Virus record (IMG/VR): IMGVR_UViG_3300025853_000149
Coordinates: 1 to 48,247 of that record
Length of the DNA stretch: 48,247 bases
Origin: a virus
Strand: one strand, 5' to 3'
In this document: positions 1 through 7,310 of the stretch, in pieces
Position numbering within the stretch: position 1 is the stretch's first letter
How the letters are laid out: each line of letters starts with the position of its first letter
Made by a program: the position numbers and the translations under genes
The notes under the pieces: model-generated
What the model saw: only the letters and a program-made list of their open reading frames with translations
Told to the model about the DNA's origin: nothing
Database searches by the model: none

Positions 1-137
1 AACTATCCACAAGACTAAATGACATTATCACCTCACGCTCATAATCTAATTCACTGCCTAGTATTTCAAACTCTATCGAACTAGGGTCTATATCATATTC
101 AATGACATCGAAAGTATCATTTAATTTTATTGTTTGA
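1..137. repeat. Terminal redundancy, left copy (circular closure)
   Basis: Bases 1-137 repeat at 48111-48247 in the same orientation with one difference (A at position 11, G at 48121). The repeat lies inside a protein-coding region, and joining the copies restores one open gene. This fits a circular or circularly permuted genome better than a packaged terminal repeat. The difference is synonymous (CTT versus CTC, leucine, on the minus strand). Confidence 0.93.
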
Positions 138-391
138 TACATCTTAATATATTGTATGACCTCTATCTCATCATTTGTTAGAACCCACGAACTTCTGTAT
201 CTTGACCTAGTTTTTGAATATACAATGCTCTCAATTCCTTGTCCATCTTGAATTGATTCTGTTATGGTTTCGGCTTGTACAGGTTTAAAGTCAATTACTT
301 CCTCTTCTAACTCGGTTAGCGCCTCTGCTAATCCAGAATATAACACTGTGTTACAATCGTCCTCCCATGTCAACTTCCATCTGCAAGCCAT
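1..391 (-). CDS. N-terminal part of a 523-aa structural protein that continues at 46930-48110
   Basis: The gene starts at ATG 391, one base after the stop of the gene at 393-2129, so the two are tightly coupled. It runs off the left window edge in frame. After circular joining it continues from 48110 down to a stop at 46930, giving 523 residues. This N-terminal 130-residue part begins MACRWKLTWEDD, is acidic and has no signal peptide or catalytic motif that I recognise. Its place between a tail-tip candidate and exported fiber proteins suggests a virion or adhesion component. The exact function is unknown. Confidence 0.85.
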   Translation of the reverse strand, partial: MACRWKLTWEDDCNTVLYSGLAEALTELEEEVIDFKPVQAETITESIQDGQGIESIVYSKTRSRYRSSWVLTNDEIEVIQYIKMYQTIKLNDTFDVIEYDIDPSSIEFEILGSELDYEREVIMSFSLVDS

Positions 392-392
392 A

Positions 393-2129
393 TTAATGAT
401 TTAATTCTAATTCTAAAATATCTTGTGGTGTTTCATACTTAACACTTACAGGTTCACCCCACCCTATAATTGTGCGCACTAAATCCTGCGGCTTAAATAC
501 CTCAAAGTAATCTGATTTTATCATAGGGATTTGAATTGCTGTCTGCTTTTTATTTCGTGTACTACTTAAGAACTGAGTTACACGGCCATTCATATTGCCT
601 GACATCAATGGCCTTTTCCATAACCAAAGCGCCTGTATTATATTCGCAAATGACATCGCTGCATTTAGCACACTAACCCCTGTAATTGCGCCTGTACTGT
701 TATTAATTGACCCAGAATTAGTACTGACGATACACATAACGCCTTTCATCTTGTCGATATCATTCTCAATAGAGCTGTTACTATATAAATACCCTATATT
801 TGTAATTGTCTCAGCCATTGTGTATTTCTTCTCATCCTCGTTCGAGCAATTACTATCATAATCAATAAAGGCATCATCGAAATCATAAGCCTCAACACCT
901 GTAGCATACTTAAAACTAAACACTTCTTTTCTCGGTATATTAGATTGCTCATAACTATACTCCGACTTGCCGACCATATGCTTCTCGAATTTAGGCTGTG
1001 TAAGGTCTAACATTAGATTCTCTTCAGAATATGATATATGTTCTATCCTCAAAACATTACTACCTTCATCTATCATTTGCAGGTTAAGGTGTTTTATATT
1101 ACTCCAAAACTTCTCAAATGTTATATTGAATCTAGTCGCATTCTTAAACTCCTCATTGTCGGCACGGACCACATCCGAAGCCTGTAGAAATATAAGCTCC
1201 TGTAGGTAGTTCTCTGCATATGTATATGCTCCATTGTCTGGAGCTGTACCGTCCGCATTGATATTAAAGAAATCAGATTTTAAGGTAATACCACAATCGG
1301 CAAAGAATAGGTCAAATATACCTTCTAAGGCCACACCGTTATCAATATCTATATTAACAATCTTTAGTGTGGTTGTGACCTTTTCACCTACTTGAACAGA
1401 TGACTGGCTGTCTATTTGTGTAGGTTCAATATAAAATACCGGTGTCGAAAAAGTGATGGGGTCGGCTAAGTTAGGCGGCGCATAATAGTTCCCGTCAGGG
1501 TCAAGCGTAAATCCTGCCGGGTCGGATTCCGTGCCGTTGTATCTTATCCTGCAAAATGTGTAGGAGTAACTAGGAAGAACAAGGTCATCAAAATAGTATG
1601 TTAATTCGGTGTTTGATATTGCCCAGCCGACACCATCAGGTGCAACAGGAACGTTTCCATTAGCCGTATTTACTATATCACATTCAACAACCCCCTCGAC
1701 GGTTGATATTCTTTGTTTCTCAGGGATTCTTAAAAGGTTAAAATCAACTTTTGCGATTTTATTTATACAGCTAAATACATCATTTATTTCTGGCTTCACT
1801 TTGAATGTGCATTCACTAAAATTATATTTGCCTTTCTTTAAGGGGATTAGGCCAGTATACGCAAGGCTAAAGTTCTCACCGTCTGAGGAGTATTGTACTT
1901 GCAGGTCTACCTCATAGCACTGATTTTGCATATTATCTAGAGCTGCGAAAGCATCAAAAGTTTTATGCTCATCTGTGTTTCTGAAAACTAATTCAGTATC
2001 AAGTTTCTTTCTAAATGCGTTGTAGGCGGTGTTATATTCATCCACGAAAGTCAAGGTCGAATTGAGAGGAAACACTTCGGCTATACCTGAAGGAAAGGTT
2101 ATGTAAAACTTATAGGAATTTCTTATCAT
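393..2129 (-). CDS. Probable tail-tip or baseplate structural protein (578 aa)
   Basis: A 578-residue acidic protein without signal peptide or obvious catalytic motif. It begins with a segment about positioning and strain in a frame (FYITFPSGIAEVFPLNSTL) and has a basic C-terminal part around residues 500-545 (LWKRPLMSGNMNG, then RNKKQTAIQIPM). It is the first long structural gene after the portal and minor head genes and is followed by the large adhesin gene with a one-base gap. That context suggests a distal tail, hub or baseplate role. Its ATG overlaps the stop of the upstream homing endonuclease (ATG at 2129, stop at 2126). I do not recognise a named family, so the assignment rests on position and size. 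Confidence 0.6.
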   Translation of the reverse strand: MIRNSYKFYITFPSGIAEVFPLNSTLTFVDEYNTAYNAFRKKLDTELVFRNTDEHKTFDAFAALDNMQNQCYEVDLQVQYSSDGENFSLAYTGLIPLKKGKYNFSECTFKVKPEINDVFSCINKIAKVDFNLLRIPEKQRISTVEGVVECDIVNTANGNVPVAPDGVGWAISNTELTYYFDDLVLPSYSYTFCRIRYNGTESDPAGFTLDPDGNYYAPPNLADPITFSTPVFYIEPTQIDSQSSVQVGEKVTTTLKIVNIDIDNGVALEGIFDLFFADCGITLKSDFFNINADGTAPDNGAYTYAENYLQELIFLQASDVVRADNEEFKNATRFNITFEKFWSNIKHLNLQMIDEGSNVLRIEHISYSEENLMLDLTQPKFEKHMVGKSEYSYEQSNIPRKEVFSFKYATGVEAYDFDDAFIDYDSNCSNEDEKKYTMAETITNIGYLYSNSSIENDIDKMKGVMCIVSTNSGSINNSTGAITGVSVLNAAMSFANIIQALWLWKRPLMSGNMNGRVTQFLSSTRNKKQTAIQIPMIKSDYFEVFKPQDLVRTIIGWGEPVSVKYETPQDILELELNH

Positions 2130-2677
2130 ATAGCTTCCTTGATTTTTTTAGCCTCATCATAAGTTAAATCTGGATTGGATTGAATTGCATTCAACATTTT
2201 TTGGTATGCGTTTGAAGCCTCTAACTCATCCTCGAATAAACCTAGATGTAATTGTTTGCCTTGGATTCGAATTTTTGACAACCATTTAGATGTTGGTTTA
2301 AACCAACATACTCCAACATACTTAGAGACACCTCTATCTGTATCTTTAATTACGTTATGGCGATTGGTTGTAATTTGTAAATTCTCAATTCTATTATCTG
2401 TTTTGATATTGTTTATATGGTCGATTACCTTTTTGTGACCGTTAGGCTTATGCCCCAAAAAAGCCATTGCCATTAATTTGTGAATCATGAAATTTTTCTT
2501 CTTCCCATCTTTATTTAAACACACTCTCGGATAACCCATAACTAGAGTTGGTCTTCTTATTCTTTCATTAACACGATGACCTCTTAAATCCACCCTAGAC
2601 AGACTCTTCACATTGCCCATATTGCTCACCTCGTAGAGGCCTTCATAGCCCGGAATCGCCTTGTAAATTTCTTGCAT
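2126..2677 (-). CDS. Homing endonuclease: NUMOD4, HNH_3 and AP2 domains
   Basis: The 183-residue protein has an N-terminal NUMOD4 motif (IPGYEGLYEVSNMGNVKSL, residues ~7-26). An HNH_3 core follows (HKLMAMAFLGHKPNG, VIDHINNIKTDN, ENLQITTNRHN, residues ~66-110). The C-terminal AP2 DNA-binding domain spans ~118-160 (YVGVCWFKPTSKWLSKI). This is the arrangement of free-standing phage homing endonucleases that cut DNA lacking the insertion. It lies between the minor head and tail-tip genes and is translationally coupled to the latter. A close paralog lies at 5622-6185 and an AP2-only relative at 16942-17217. Confidence 0.93.
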   Translation of the reverse strand: MQEIYKAIPGYEGLYEVSNMGNVKSLSRVDLRGHRVNERIRRPTLVMGYPRVCLNKDGKKKNFMIHKLMAMAFLGHKPNGHKKVIDHINNIKTDNRIENLQITTNRHNVIKDTDRGVSKYVGVCWFKPTSKWLSKIRIQGKQLHLGLFEDELEASNAYQKMLNAIQSNPDLTYDEAKKIKEAI

Positions 2678-2707
2678 ATAAATTCGATTTTGGTTGATAT
2701 TAATTGC

Positions 2708-3643
2708 CTATTTTTTCTTTCTTTCTTTGCCAAATGTACTTTTTAATTCTGGTCTTAGACGGAATGCAAGCTTTTCGCTTATAGGGTCAAGGTCGTGTCT
2801 ACAATTGAAGCCTCCACAATGAACATAAGGGTCATAAATACCTCCTGACCATTGTGGTCCGTCCTTTCTATTTATTAGTAAATGCCAATCATCAATCTCT
2901 TCACTGGTAAAAACCTTACCATCTCGGTTCTCACAGAATAATCTTGTAGTATCAATTACGCCCCCATTGTACATGAAATACTTCATATTCAACTTATCGG
3001 CATACTGCTTAGAAGCTTGTCTATTATACTCAGCAAATGTATCATTAGCATGAGTGTAAAAGTGGCGTTTTATACTCTGCGTCTTGCTATCTACAACCGC
3101 ACTCTTAATAGTCTTTCTAAAATCATCTAATGATATGCCAGCCCTTACAGCGTTCAAAGCCTCTTGTTTTACCCTCATGTAAGGGTCTTTAAATTGACCA
3201 AGAGAGTAAAGCCAACCTCCTTTTTTTATCGTCACTTTCTTTGGTCCGACCTTGATGCCATAAGCAGCTAACATATTAGATTCTACTCTCTTTACTACAT
3301 TTCTATTATAATCGTTTGAATTAGCTTTGAAATATTGCCGATTAACACCATTTACCTCTACCATACGGCGCGCAATCCATACTAATAGCTTGCTAGTCTG
3401 CTTCTTAAAAAAAGACTCCTCTAAGGCGCTTAAATCGGTTGCTATATTTAGGTTAGATTTTGTATTTTTTATAACATTTTCGCTAACAGACAATTTAGAC
3501 CTATAATAATCCAATACGAGATTATAGAAATTCCGTTGCAATCCTTCTACTTTGCCTGACAAAGCTTGCTCCAGCTTTGAAACTAATGATATTCTTGCCT
3601 TACTGTACTTCGGTCTCATCCTCTTCTTCTTCAATTTCCACAT
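2708..3643 (-). CDS. Minor head protein, SPP1 gp7 / Mu gpF family
   Basis: The C-terminal third carries the hallmark of phage head morphogenesis proteins. That is a DTTRLFCENRDGKVFT segment (residues ~231-246), then a tryptophan-rich stretch and a terminal CGGFNCRHDLDPIS motif (~277-290). These proteins bind the portal and are often ejected with DNA or help initiate procapsid assembly. The gene overlaps the 3' end of the portal gene by 44 bases, as is usual for portal-gp7 pairs. A second methionine eight codons in (position 3619) is an alternative start. The remainder is basic and helical. Confidence 0.9.
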   Translation of the reverse strand: MWKLKKKRMRPKYSKARISLVSKLEQALSGKVEGLQRNFYNLVLDYYRSKLSVSENVIKNTKSNLNIATDLSALEESFFKKQTSKLLVWIARRMVEVNGVNRQYFKANSNDYNRNVVKRVESNMLAAYGIKVGPKKVTIKKGGWLYSLGQFKDPYMRVKQEALNAVRAGISLDDFRKTIKSAVVDSKTQSIKRHFYTHANDTFAEYNRQASKQYADKLNMKYFMYNGGVIDTTRLFCENRDGKVFTSEEIDDWHLLINRKDGPQWSGGIYDPYVHCGGFNCRHDLDPISEKLAFRLRPELKSTFGKERKKK

Positions 3644-5573
3644 CCATTACATCTATATCTGGTGGAAGTGATGCATCTTTATAGCTTTGATACTTTGCCA
3701 TATACTCATTTGCCTTTTCTTCAAACATTATTGTCAATGTATCATGTGGCATCCTGTAAAAATATGGCTCTTGTAATTCTATATCTCTTACTATATCATC
3801 AAAATATAGGTTCAAAATCCTTTTAGGGTCATACTCAGGAAGTTGCGAAAGCGATTGCAACTTATCAGCCTCCGACCTATCATTATAAGGCTTATATCGC
3901 TCTATAACCATCATTTTAGATACTGCCTCAACGTCATCCTTGTGCAGCTTCTTCATTATAGCGACCTCAAAGTCACGGATAATAAATCTAGGCGCATTAG
4001 ATGCCTTTGCTTCCTTTAGGTATGTTAATAGTTCTTGATATGATTCTAAGCCAAAATCTGTGGGGTATTGCCTCATTATTTTTAAGGACTGCCTATCACC
4101 TATCTGTGCATTATGTGCAATATGCCTAACTACAAACTCCCATAACTGTGACTTAGGTCTTGCATATTGTGTGTAAAGTACATTATTGACAGGTGTGAGA
4201 TTGGCCTTAATCTCTGTTGCTGTAGCGGCAACCAACTGTTCTCTATTGAATATATTGGTATTGAATAATCCTAAACTCACATCAGCCTCATATTCCTTTA
4301 CAACCTCATGGTGCTTGTCTATCACTGCCTGTGGATATTCGGCATAATGCACCAACTGGCTTAAATCAATAGGCTGAGAAATGCCTGACTCGTCCAATTT
4401 CAATTCCAACGTAATTACATCAAACTCCGATTTATGTAGTTTCTTCTTCGCCGTTCCTTCACACGATGGACATACATCGCCACCGATATAACCAGATTCA
4501 CACCTTAATCCTTTCTCAGTCCTATAATCACACCTTTCGACATATACAAACTTCTGTGCTATACCATGCAAGGCCATAGTCACATCGAAGTTAGATTTCT
4601 TCTGTGCTAGGTCAATGAATCGCTCTCTTGCAGGCCTTAAAAGACTATCGGCTAAATTCTTGTACTCAGGATGAGGTCTTTGACCTATACGCATAGCAGG
4701 CACGGAGGTAAAACCTGCATCCATAGAAGTATCAATCACATAGTCAACAAGCTCATCAGAGGATCCTACAGATAAGTCATACACGTCAAAGGCATTGCCT
4801 TGTGTATCGTATATCTTAGCCTCTTCTGATTTACCTCGCTTTAATCTTACAATTGATTCACCCGGCTTTAACTCATATCCTTTAGGTTTCCGGAATAACT
4901 TAAATCTACTTTTATCGGTATATAACCATTCTATTGTTAATTCTACTTGATGTGATTCGCCTTCATATGTAACAACCTCATTCGCCTTTGTTTGAAATGC
5001 TAGGTATTGCAATAAACCATGATGGTGTTGAAAATCCCTTACATCAGCCACAGGTATATGCAAAGGATAGGAACTGGCCTTCTCTGTAATATGATCAAAG
5101 CTATAAAAGTCTATTAGTAAAAAGCTATTTGGTTCAACACACAGCCAGTCGGCAAACCGCTCATCTAGATAATCATCTACGTCCATTTCACCATGAAACA
5201 TTGACATTTTATCATTAAGCGCTCTTATCTCTTTAGACTCTTCTTCACCGTTTAGCTCTATAATATCCTTCTTTCCATCTGCTCGGTCTACTTCTAGAAA
5301 CACAGTCTTAAGCCGATTGAAGACATAAGGCGTTTTTGAGTTTGTTACATTCTCTCTATGGATTGCCTCTTCTTGGTAGGATTTCTTCTTTTTCTTATCA
5401 TCACCAGTCTTACCCATAACGAGTATCTCACCTTGTTTCTCACCAAAACATAAAGACCGCCATAGTTCAGTCAATTTGACTGCTTCAGTTTTATTTGCAA
5501 AGTATTCGCCTTCTGAAACTTTGTTTAGCCATCGGTTGATTAAGGTTTGCTCATCATTTATGTAAATAATCAT
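3600..5573 (-). CDS. Portal protein with a zinc-finger-like insertion
   Basis: The 657-residue protein is the first gene after the late promoter at 5579-5621 and sits between the terminase genes and a gp7-type minor head gene, the standard place of a portal. The middle and C-terminal parts are long amphipathic helices typical of portal stems. The C-terminus is strongly acidic (IEEEEDETEV). At residues ~345-375 four cysteines form a zinc-ribbon-like module (RCDYRTEKGLRC, then VCPSC), which is unusual in most portals. An N-terminal KKKKK stretch is also present. The name comes mainly from order and size, supported by the helical stem region. Confidence 0.82.
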   Translation of the reverse strand: MIIYINDEQTLINRWLNKVSEGEYFANKTEAVKLTELWRSLCFGEKQGEILVMGKTGDDKKKKKSYQEEAIHRENVTNSKTPYVFNRLKTVFLEVDRADGKKDIIELNGEEESKEIRALNDKMSMFHGEMDVDDYLDERFADWLCVEPNSFLLIDFYSFDHITEKASSYPLHIPVADVRDFQHHHGLLQYLAFQTKANEVVTYEGESHQVELTIEWLYTDKSRFKLFRKPKGYELKPGESIVRLKRGKSEEAKIYDTQGNAFDVYDLSVGSSDELVDYVIDTSMDAGFTSVPAMRIGQRPHPEYKNLADSLLRPARERFIDLAQKKSNFDVTMALHGIAQKFVYVERCDYRTEKGLRCESGYIGGDVCPSCEGTAKKKLHKSEFDVITLELKLDESGISQPIDLSQLVHYAEYPQAVIDKHHEVVKEYEADVSLGLFNTNIFNREQLVAATATEIKANLTPVNNVLYTQYARPKSQLWEFVVRHIAHNAQIGDRQSLKIMRQYPTDFGLESYQELLTYLKEAKASNAPRFIIRDFEVAIMKKLHKDDVEAVSKMMVIERYKPYNDRSEADKLQSLSQLPEYDPKRILNLYFDDIVRDIELQEPYFYRMPHDTLTIMFEEKANEYMAKYQSYKDASLPPDIDVMDVEIEEEEDETEVQ

Positions 5574-5578
5574 AACAG

Positions 5579-5621
5579 CAAAGATAAACTAAAACCTCTT
5601 TAGTGTTGTTTTGCGGCAAAA
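5579..5621 (-). promoter_or_regulatory. Late-type promoter with TTTTGCCGCAAAA box
   Basis: On the minus strand the box TTTTGCCGCAAAA (5621-5609) is followed after 22 bases by TATCTTTG (5586-5579), a match to the Bacteroidota -7 element TAnnTTTG. The portal start codon is six bases further on. The same 13-base box recurs once more, at 35146-35158, in front of the head operon. This points to a phage-specific late activator or sigma factor site in place of the usual -33 element. Confidence 0.7.
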
Positions 5622-6185
5622 TCATAGGAAAAATCCTTTCTTTCTCAAAGCTTTCATTTGCTCGTAAGTAACTTTGGGATTAGCTAGAATGACCTTCAAG
5701 GCTTTTTGATAAGCTTCGGCTGCATCTAATTCAAATTCAAAATATCCTAAATGTAATACCTTGCCTTGTACTGTAAGTTGTGACCTCCATTTAGACGTCG
5801 CTTTAGACCAACTAACTCCCGTGTACTCAGAAGAGCCACCTTTTTTATCTTTACTTAAATTGTGCCTACTTGTTATGATTTGTAAATTTTCGAGCCTGTT
5901 ATTATTCTTGTCATTATCGATATGGTCGACTACACTTTTGTGGCCGTTAGGAATGTGATTCAAAAATGCCATCGCCATTAATTGATGAATCAGAAAGCTT
6001 TTCATTTTCCTATATTTATAAAGATTCACTCGAAGATAACCACAATTATTTGTTTGCGGTTTTAAAATCTTTTCTTTAAGCTTCCTACCATCTGAAAGCT
6101 TCCTTTTTAAACTCTTCACTTTTCCTAAGTTGGATATTTGATACAATCCTTCATAGCCTTTTATGTTTCTAAATTCTTCTTTCAT
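5622..6185 (-). CDS. Homing endonuclease: NUMOD4, HNH_3 and AP2 domains (second copy)
   Basis: From ATG 6185 the product is 187 residues. It contains NUMOD4 (IKGYEGLYQISNLGKVKSLKR, residues ~8-28, quoted in part), an HNH_3 core (HQLMAMAFLNHIPNGHKSV then DHIDNDKNNN), and AP2 (YTGVSWSKATSKWRSQLTV). It is clearly paralogous to the enzyme at 2126-2677. The frame is open upstream to 6275, but the extra 30 residues are hydrophobic, not conserved in the paralog, and lie in a region with RNA-like structure, so I chose the internal start. The gene ends at the edge of the late promoter box upstream of the portal gene. Confidence 0.9.
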   Translation of the reverse strand: MKEEFRNIKGYEGLYQISNLGKVKSLKRKLSDGRKLKEKILKPQTNNCGYLRVNLYKYRKMKSFLIHQLMAMAFLNHIPNGHKSVVDHIDNDKNNNRLENLQIITSRHNLSKDKKGGSSEYTGVSWSKATSKWRSQLTVQGKVLHLGYFEFELDAAEAYQKALKVILANPKVTYEQMKALRKKGFFL

Positions 6186-6296
6186 GATTATATTGATTAA
6201 ATTAATAATAGTAATAAATAATACTAATAATTGCCAGTTCAAGGATTGGTTTAGAAGTAGGCGTAGGTTCCCCAATACAGAAAAGAAGTCTTTAAA

Positions 6297-6575
6297 AAAA
6301 AGAAATCAATCCTGTTTGGGTAACTACTCTCTTTGCCTTGTCCCTATCATGGATGTCAGCAGGCACACAACCTACAAAGACAACAATGATTATGCTCAAC
6401 TCTCTCAGGGCAGTTCTACAACTTGCAGAATCTGGTCTATCCCCTCCCCAGACATTTCGCGTGAGTTCTGTAGCTACGATTGGCGGTGCAACGTCTGGCA
6501 GTCTTCCGCAGGCTTTATGATTCCTCCGACTCGTGTAAGTATTCTAACTTGGACGCTAAAAAGGAATCGCCTTTG
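6297..6575 (-). ncRNA. Candidate structured noncoding RNA
   Basis: This stretch has no convincing gene on either strand. It is much richer in G+C (about half, by hand count over 6361-6540) than the A/T-rich genome. A TATATTTG box with an upstream dyad (6582-6626) points leftward into it, and eight T residues follow at 6304-6297. The minus strand can form several helices: GATTCC with GGAATC, CCAGAC with GTCTGG, and a hairpin TTCTGCA-AGT-TGTAGAA. The hairpin uses a G-U pair that would be A-C on the other strand. A decayed gene or a packaging site beside the terminase genes are alternatives. Confidence 0.4.
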
Positions 6576-6581
6576 TATCGG

Positions 6582-6626
6582 CAAATATATATCATTATAG
6601 CTGTCCAAATAATTAACACTTGTTAA
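6582..6626 (-). promoter_or_regulatory. Dyad-type promoter reading into the candidate RNA
   Basis: The minus strand carries a 14-base dyad (AATTAACA/TGTTAATT arms, 6611-6628, core 6613-6626) and, 23 bases downstream, TATATTTG (6589-6582). The architecture matches the dyad promoters at 6956, 7258, 16808 and 25037, although the dyad sequence differs and the spacing is one base longer. Confidence 0.5.
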
Positions 6627-6678
6627 TTATATTTTGCTCCTATTAGAGTAGTTTTGTCTCATCATAACAATAAAATTT

Positions 6679-6723
6679 AGGGCGTTTAGTGCTTCGAACA
6701 CTTGCGCCCTTTCTTTCTTTTAA
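6679..6723 (+). terminator. Intrinsic terminator-like hairpin, plus strand
   Basis: GGGCGT (6680-6685) pairs with GCGCCC (6704-6709). An inner AGTG/CACT helix closes a TTCGAA-containing loop, and a T-rich run follows (6710-6722). G-U pairing favours the plus strand as the RNA. No plus-strand gene precedes it, so it may block read-through opposite the candidate RNA region. Confidence 0.5.
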
Positions 6724-6861
6724 GAAGTAGGCGCACACCAATTTCTAACACAAAATCAACCTTTTTAAAATTTGCTCTATAACGAGTTCTACACTTAAAA
6801 CCATAGCAATACACTACTTTACAATTAAAACCCATTAGAATCCCTTAAAATGGCCTTAAAA

Positions 6862-6949
6862 ACAAAAAGGGCAGCAACCTTTCGATTACCGCCCCTCAAT
6901 CTCACGAAGGTTCTATGTTATTTATTTAAGTCTTGTTTTGTTACTAATT
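6862..6949 (-). ncRNA. Candidate small RNA of about 88 nt ending in a strong terminator
   Basis: A dyad promoter (6956-6999) should start RNA near 6949. Within about 60 bases there is an intrinsic terminator: a nine-pair stem GGGCGGTAA/TTGCTGCCC (6894-6886 with 6877-6869), an eight-base loop and a T-rich tail. No ATG lies between, so the product would be an untranslated RNA of about 88 nt. The loop (TCGAAAGG) can also pair with an upstream AACCTTCG, giving a pseudoknot or a competing helix. It could instead merely end transcripts from 7232 and above. Confidence 0.5.
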
Positions 6950-6955
6950 ACAATG

Positions 6956-6999
6956 TAAATATAAGAGCTTTGCGCTTAAATCTAATTAAACTAGTTTAA
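6956..6999 (-). promoter_or_regulatory. Dyad-type promoter
   Basis: A perfect 14-base palindrome TTAAACTAGTTTAA (6999-6986) is followed by TTAGATTT and, 22 bases after the palindrome, by TATATTTA (6963-6956), one base off TAnnTTTG. It is near-identical to the promoter at 7258-7301. The only thing downstream is the small RNA candidate. Confidence 0.65.
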
Positions 7000-7061
7000 T
7001 AAGAAATATTTTGCTTGAATTTTCATTTTTGTCTGTTTTTAATTTATTAAGTCTTTACTCA

Positions 7062-7232
7062 TTATCCTATGTATGAAGTTAATGTATTGTTATCCAAATC
7101 AGATTGGTTATAAGTCCAACAAGCACCAGAAATATACTGAACCTCAAATCTAACATCCTTTACTGAAACAACTTCCACTTCAAATCTACCTTCTTTTAAA
7201 ATTTGCCCTACTTTTAAATCTTGAATTTTCAT
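7062..7232 (-). CDS. Small hypothetical protein (56 aa)
   Basis: A 56-residue frame starts MKIQDLKVGQILKEG and ends SYIG. The composition is normal for a soluble small protein: a K/V-rich beta-strand-like N-terminal half and a single C-W pair. It starts about 19 bases after the expected start point of the dyad promoter at 7258-7301, which strongly supports expression. No family is recognised. It is the only gene between that promoter and the next one at 6956. Confidence 0.72.
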   Translation of the reverse strand: MKIQDLKVGQILKEGRFEVEVVSVKDVRFEVQYISGACWTYNQSDLDNNTLTSYIG

Positions 7233-7257
7233 AATTTTTATTTGTTTAATTATAATT

Positions 7258-7301
7258 CAAATATAAGAGCTTTATAGCAAAATCTAATTAAACTAGTTTA
7301 A
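7258..7301 (-). promoter_or_regulatory. Dyad-type promoter for the 56-aa gene
   Basis: The palindrome TTAAACTAGTTTAA (7301-7288) is followed by TTAGATTT and, after a 22-base spacer, by TATATTTG (7265-7258), a perfect TAnnTTTG -7 box. Transcription would start near 7251, just upstream of the start codon at 7232. The dyad occupies the place of a -33 element. Confidence 0.75.
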
Positions 7302-7310
7302 TAAGAACAT

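Noticed and set aside
1-137. Packaged direct terminal repeats or cohesive ends
   Set aside because: The repeat is within a coding gene that is restored by joining, and shows no features of a packaging end; circular assembly explains it.
6163-6600. Plus-strand reading frames of 145 and 60 codons
   Set aside because: They start inside the endonuclease gene, have atypical composition with many Ser/Cys/Arg, lack a promoter, and the region shows RNA-like pairing on the minus strand.
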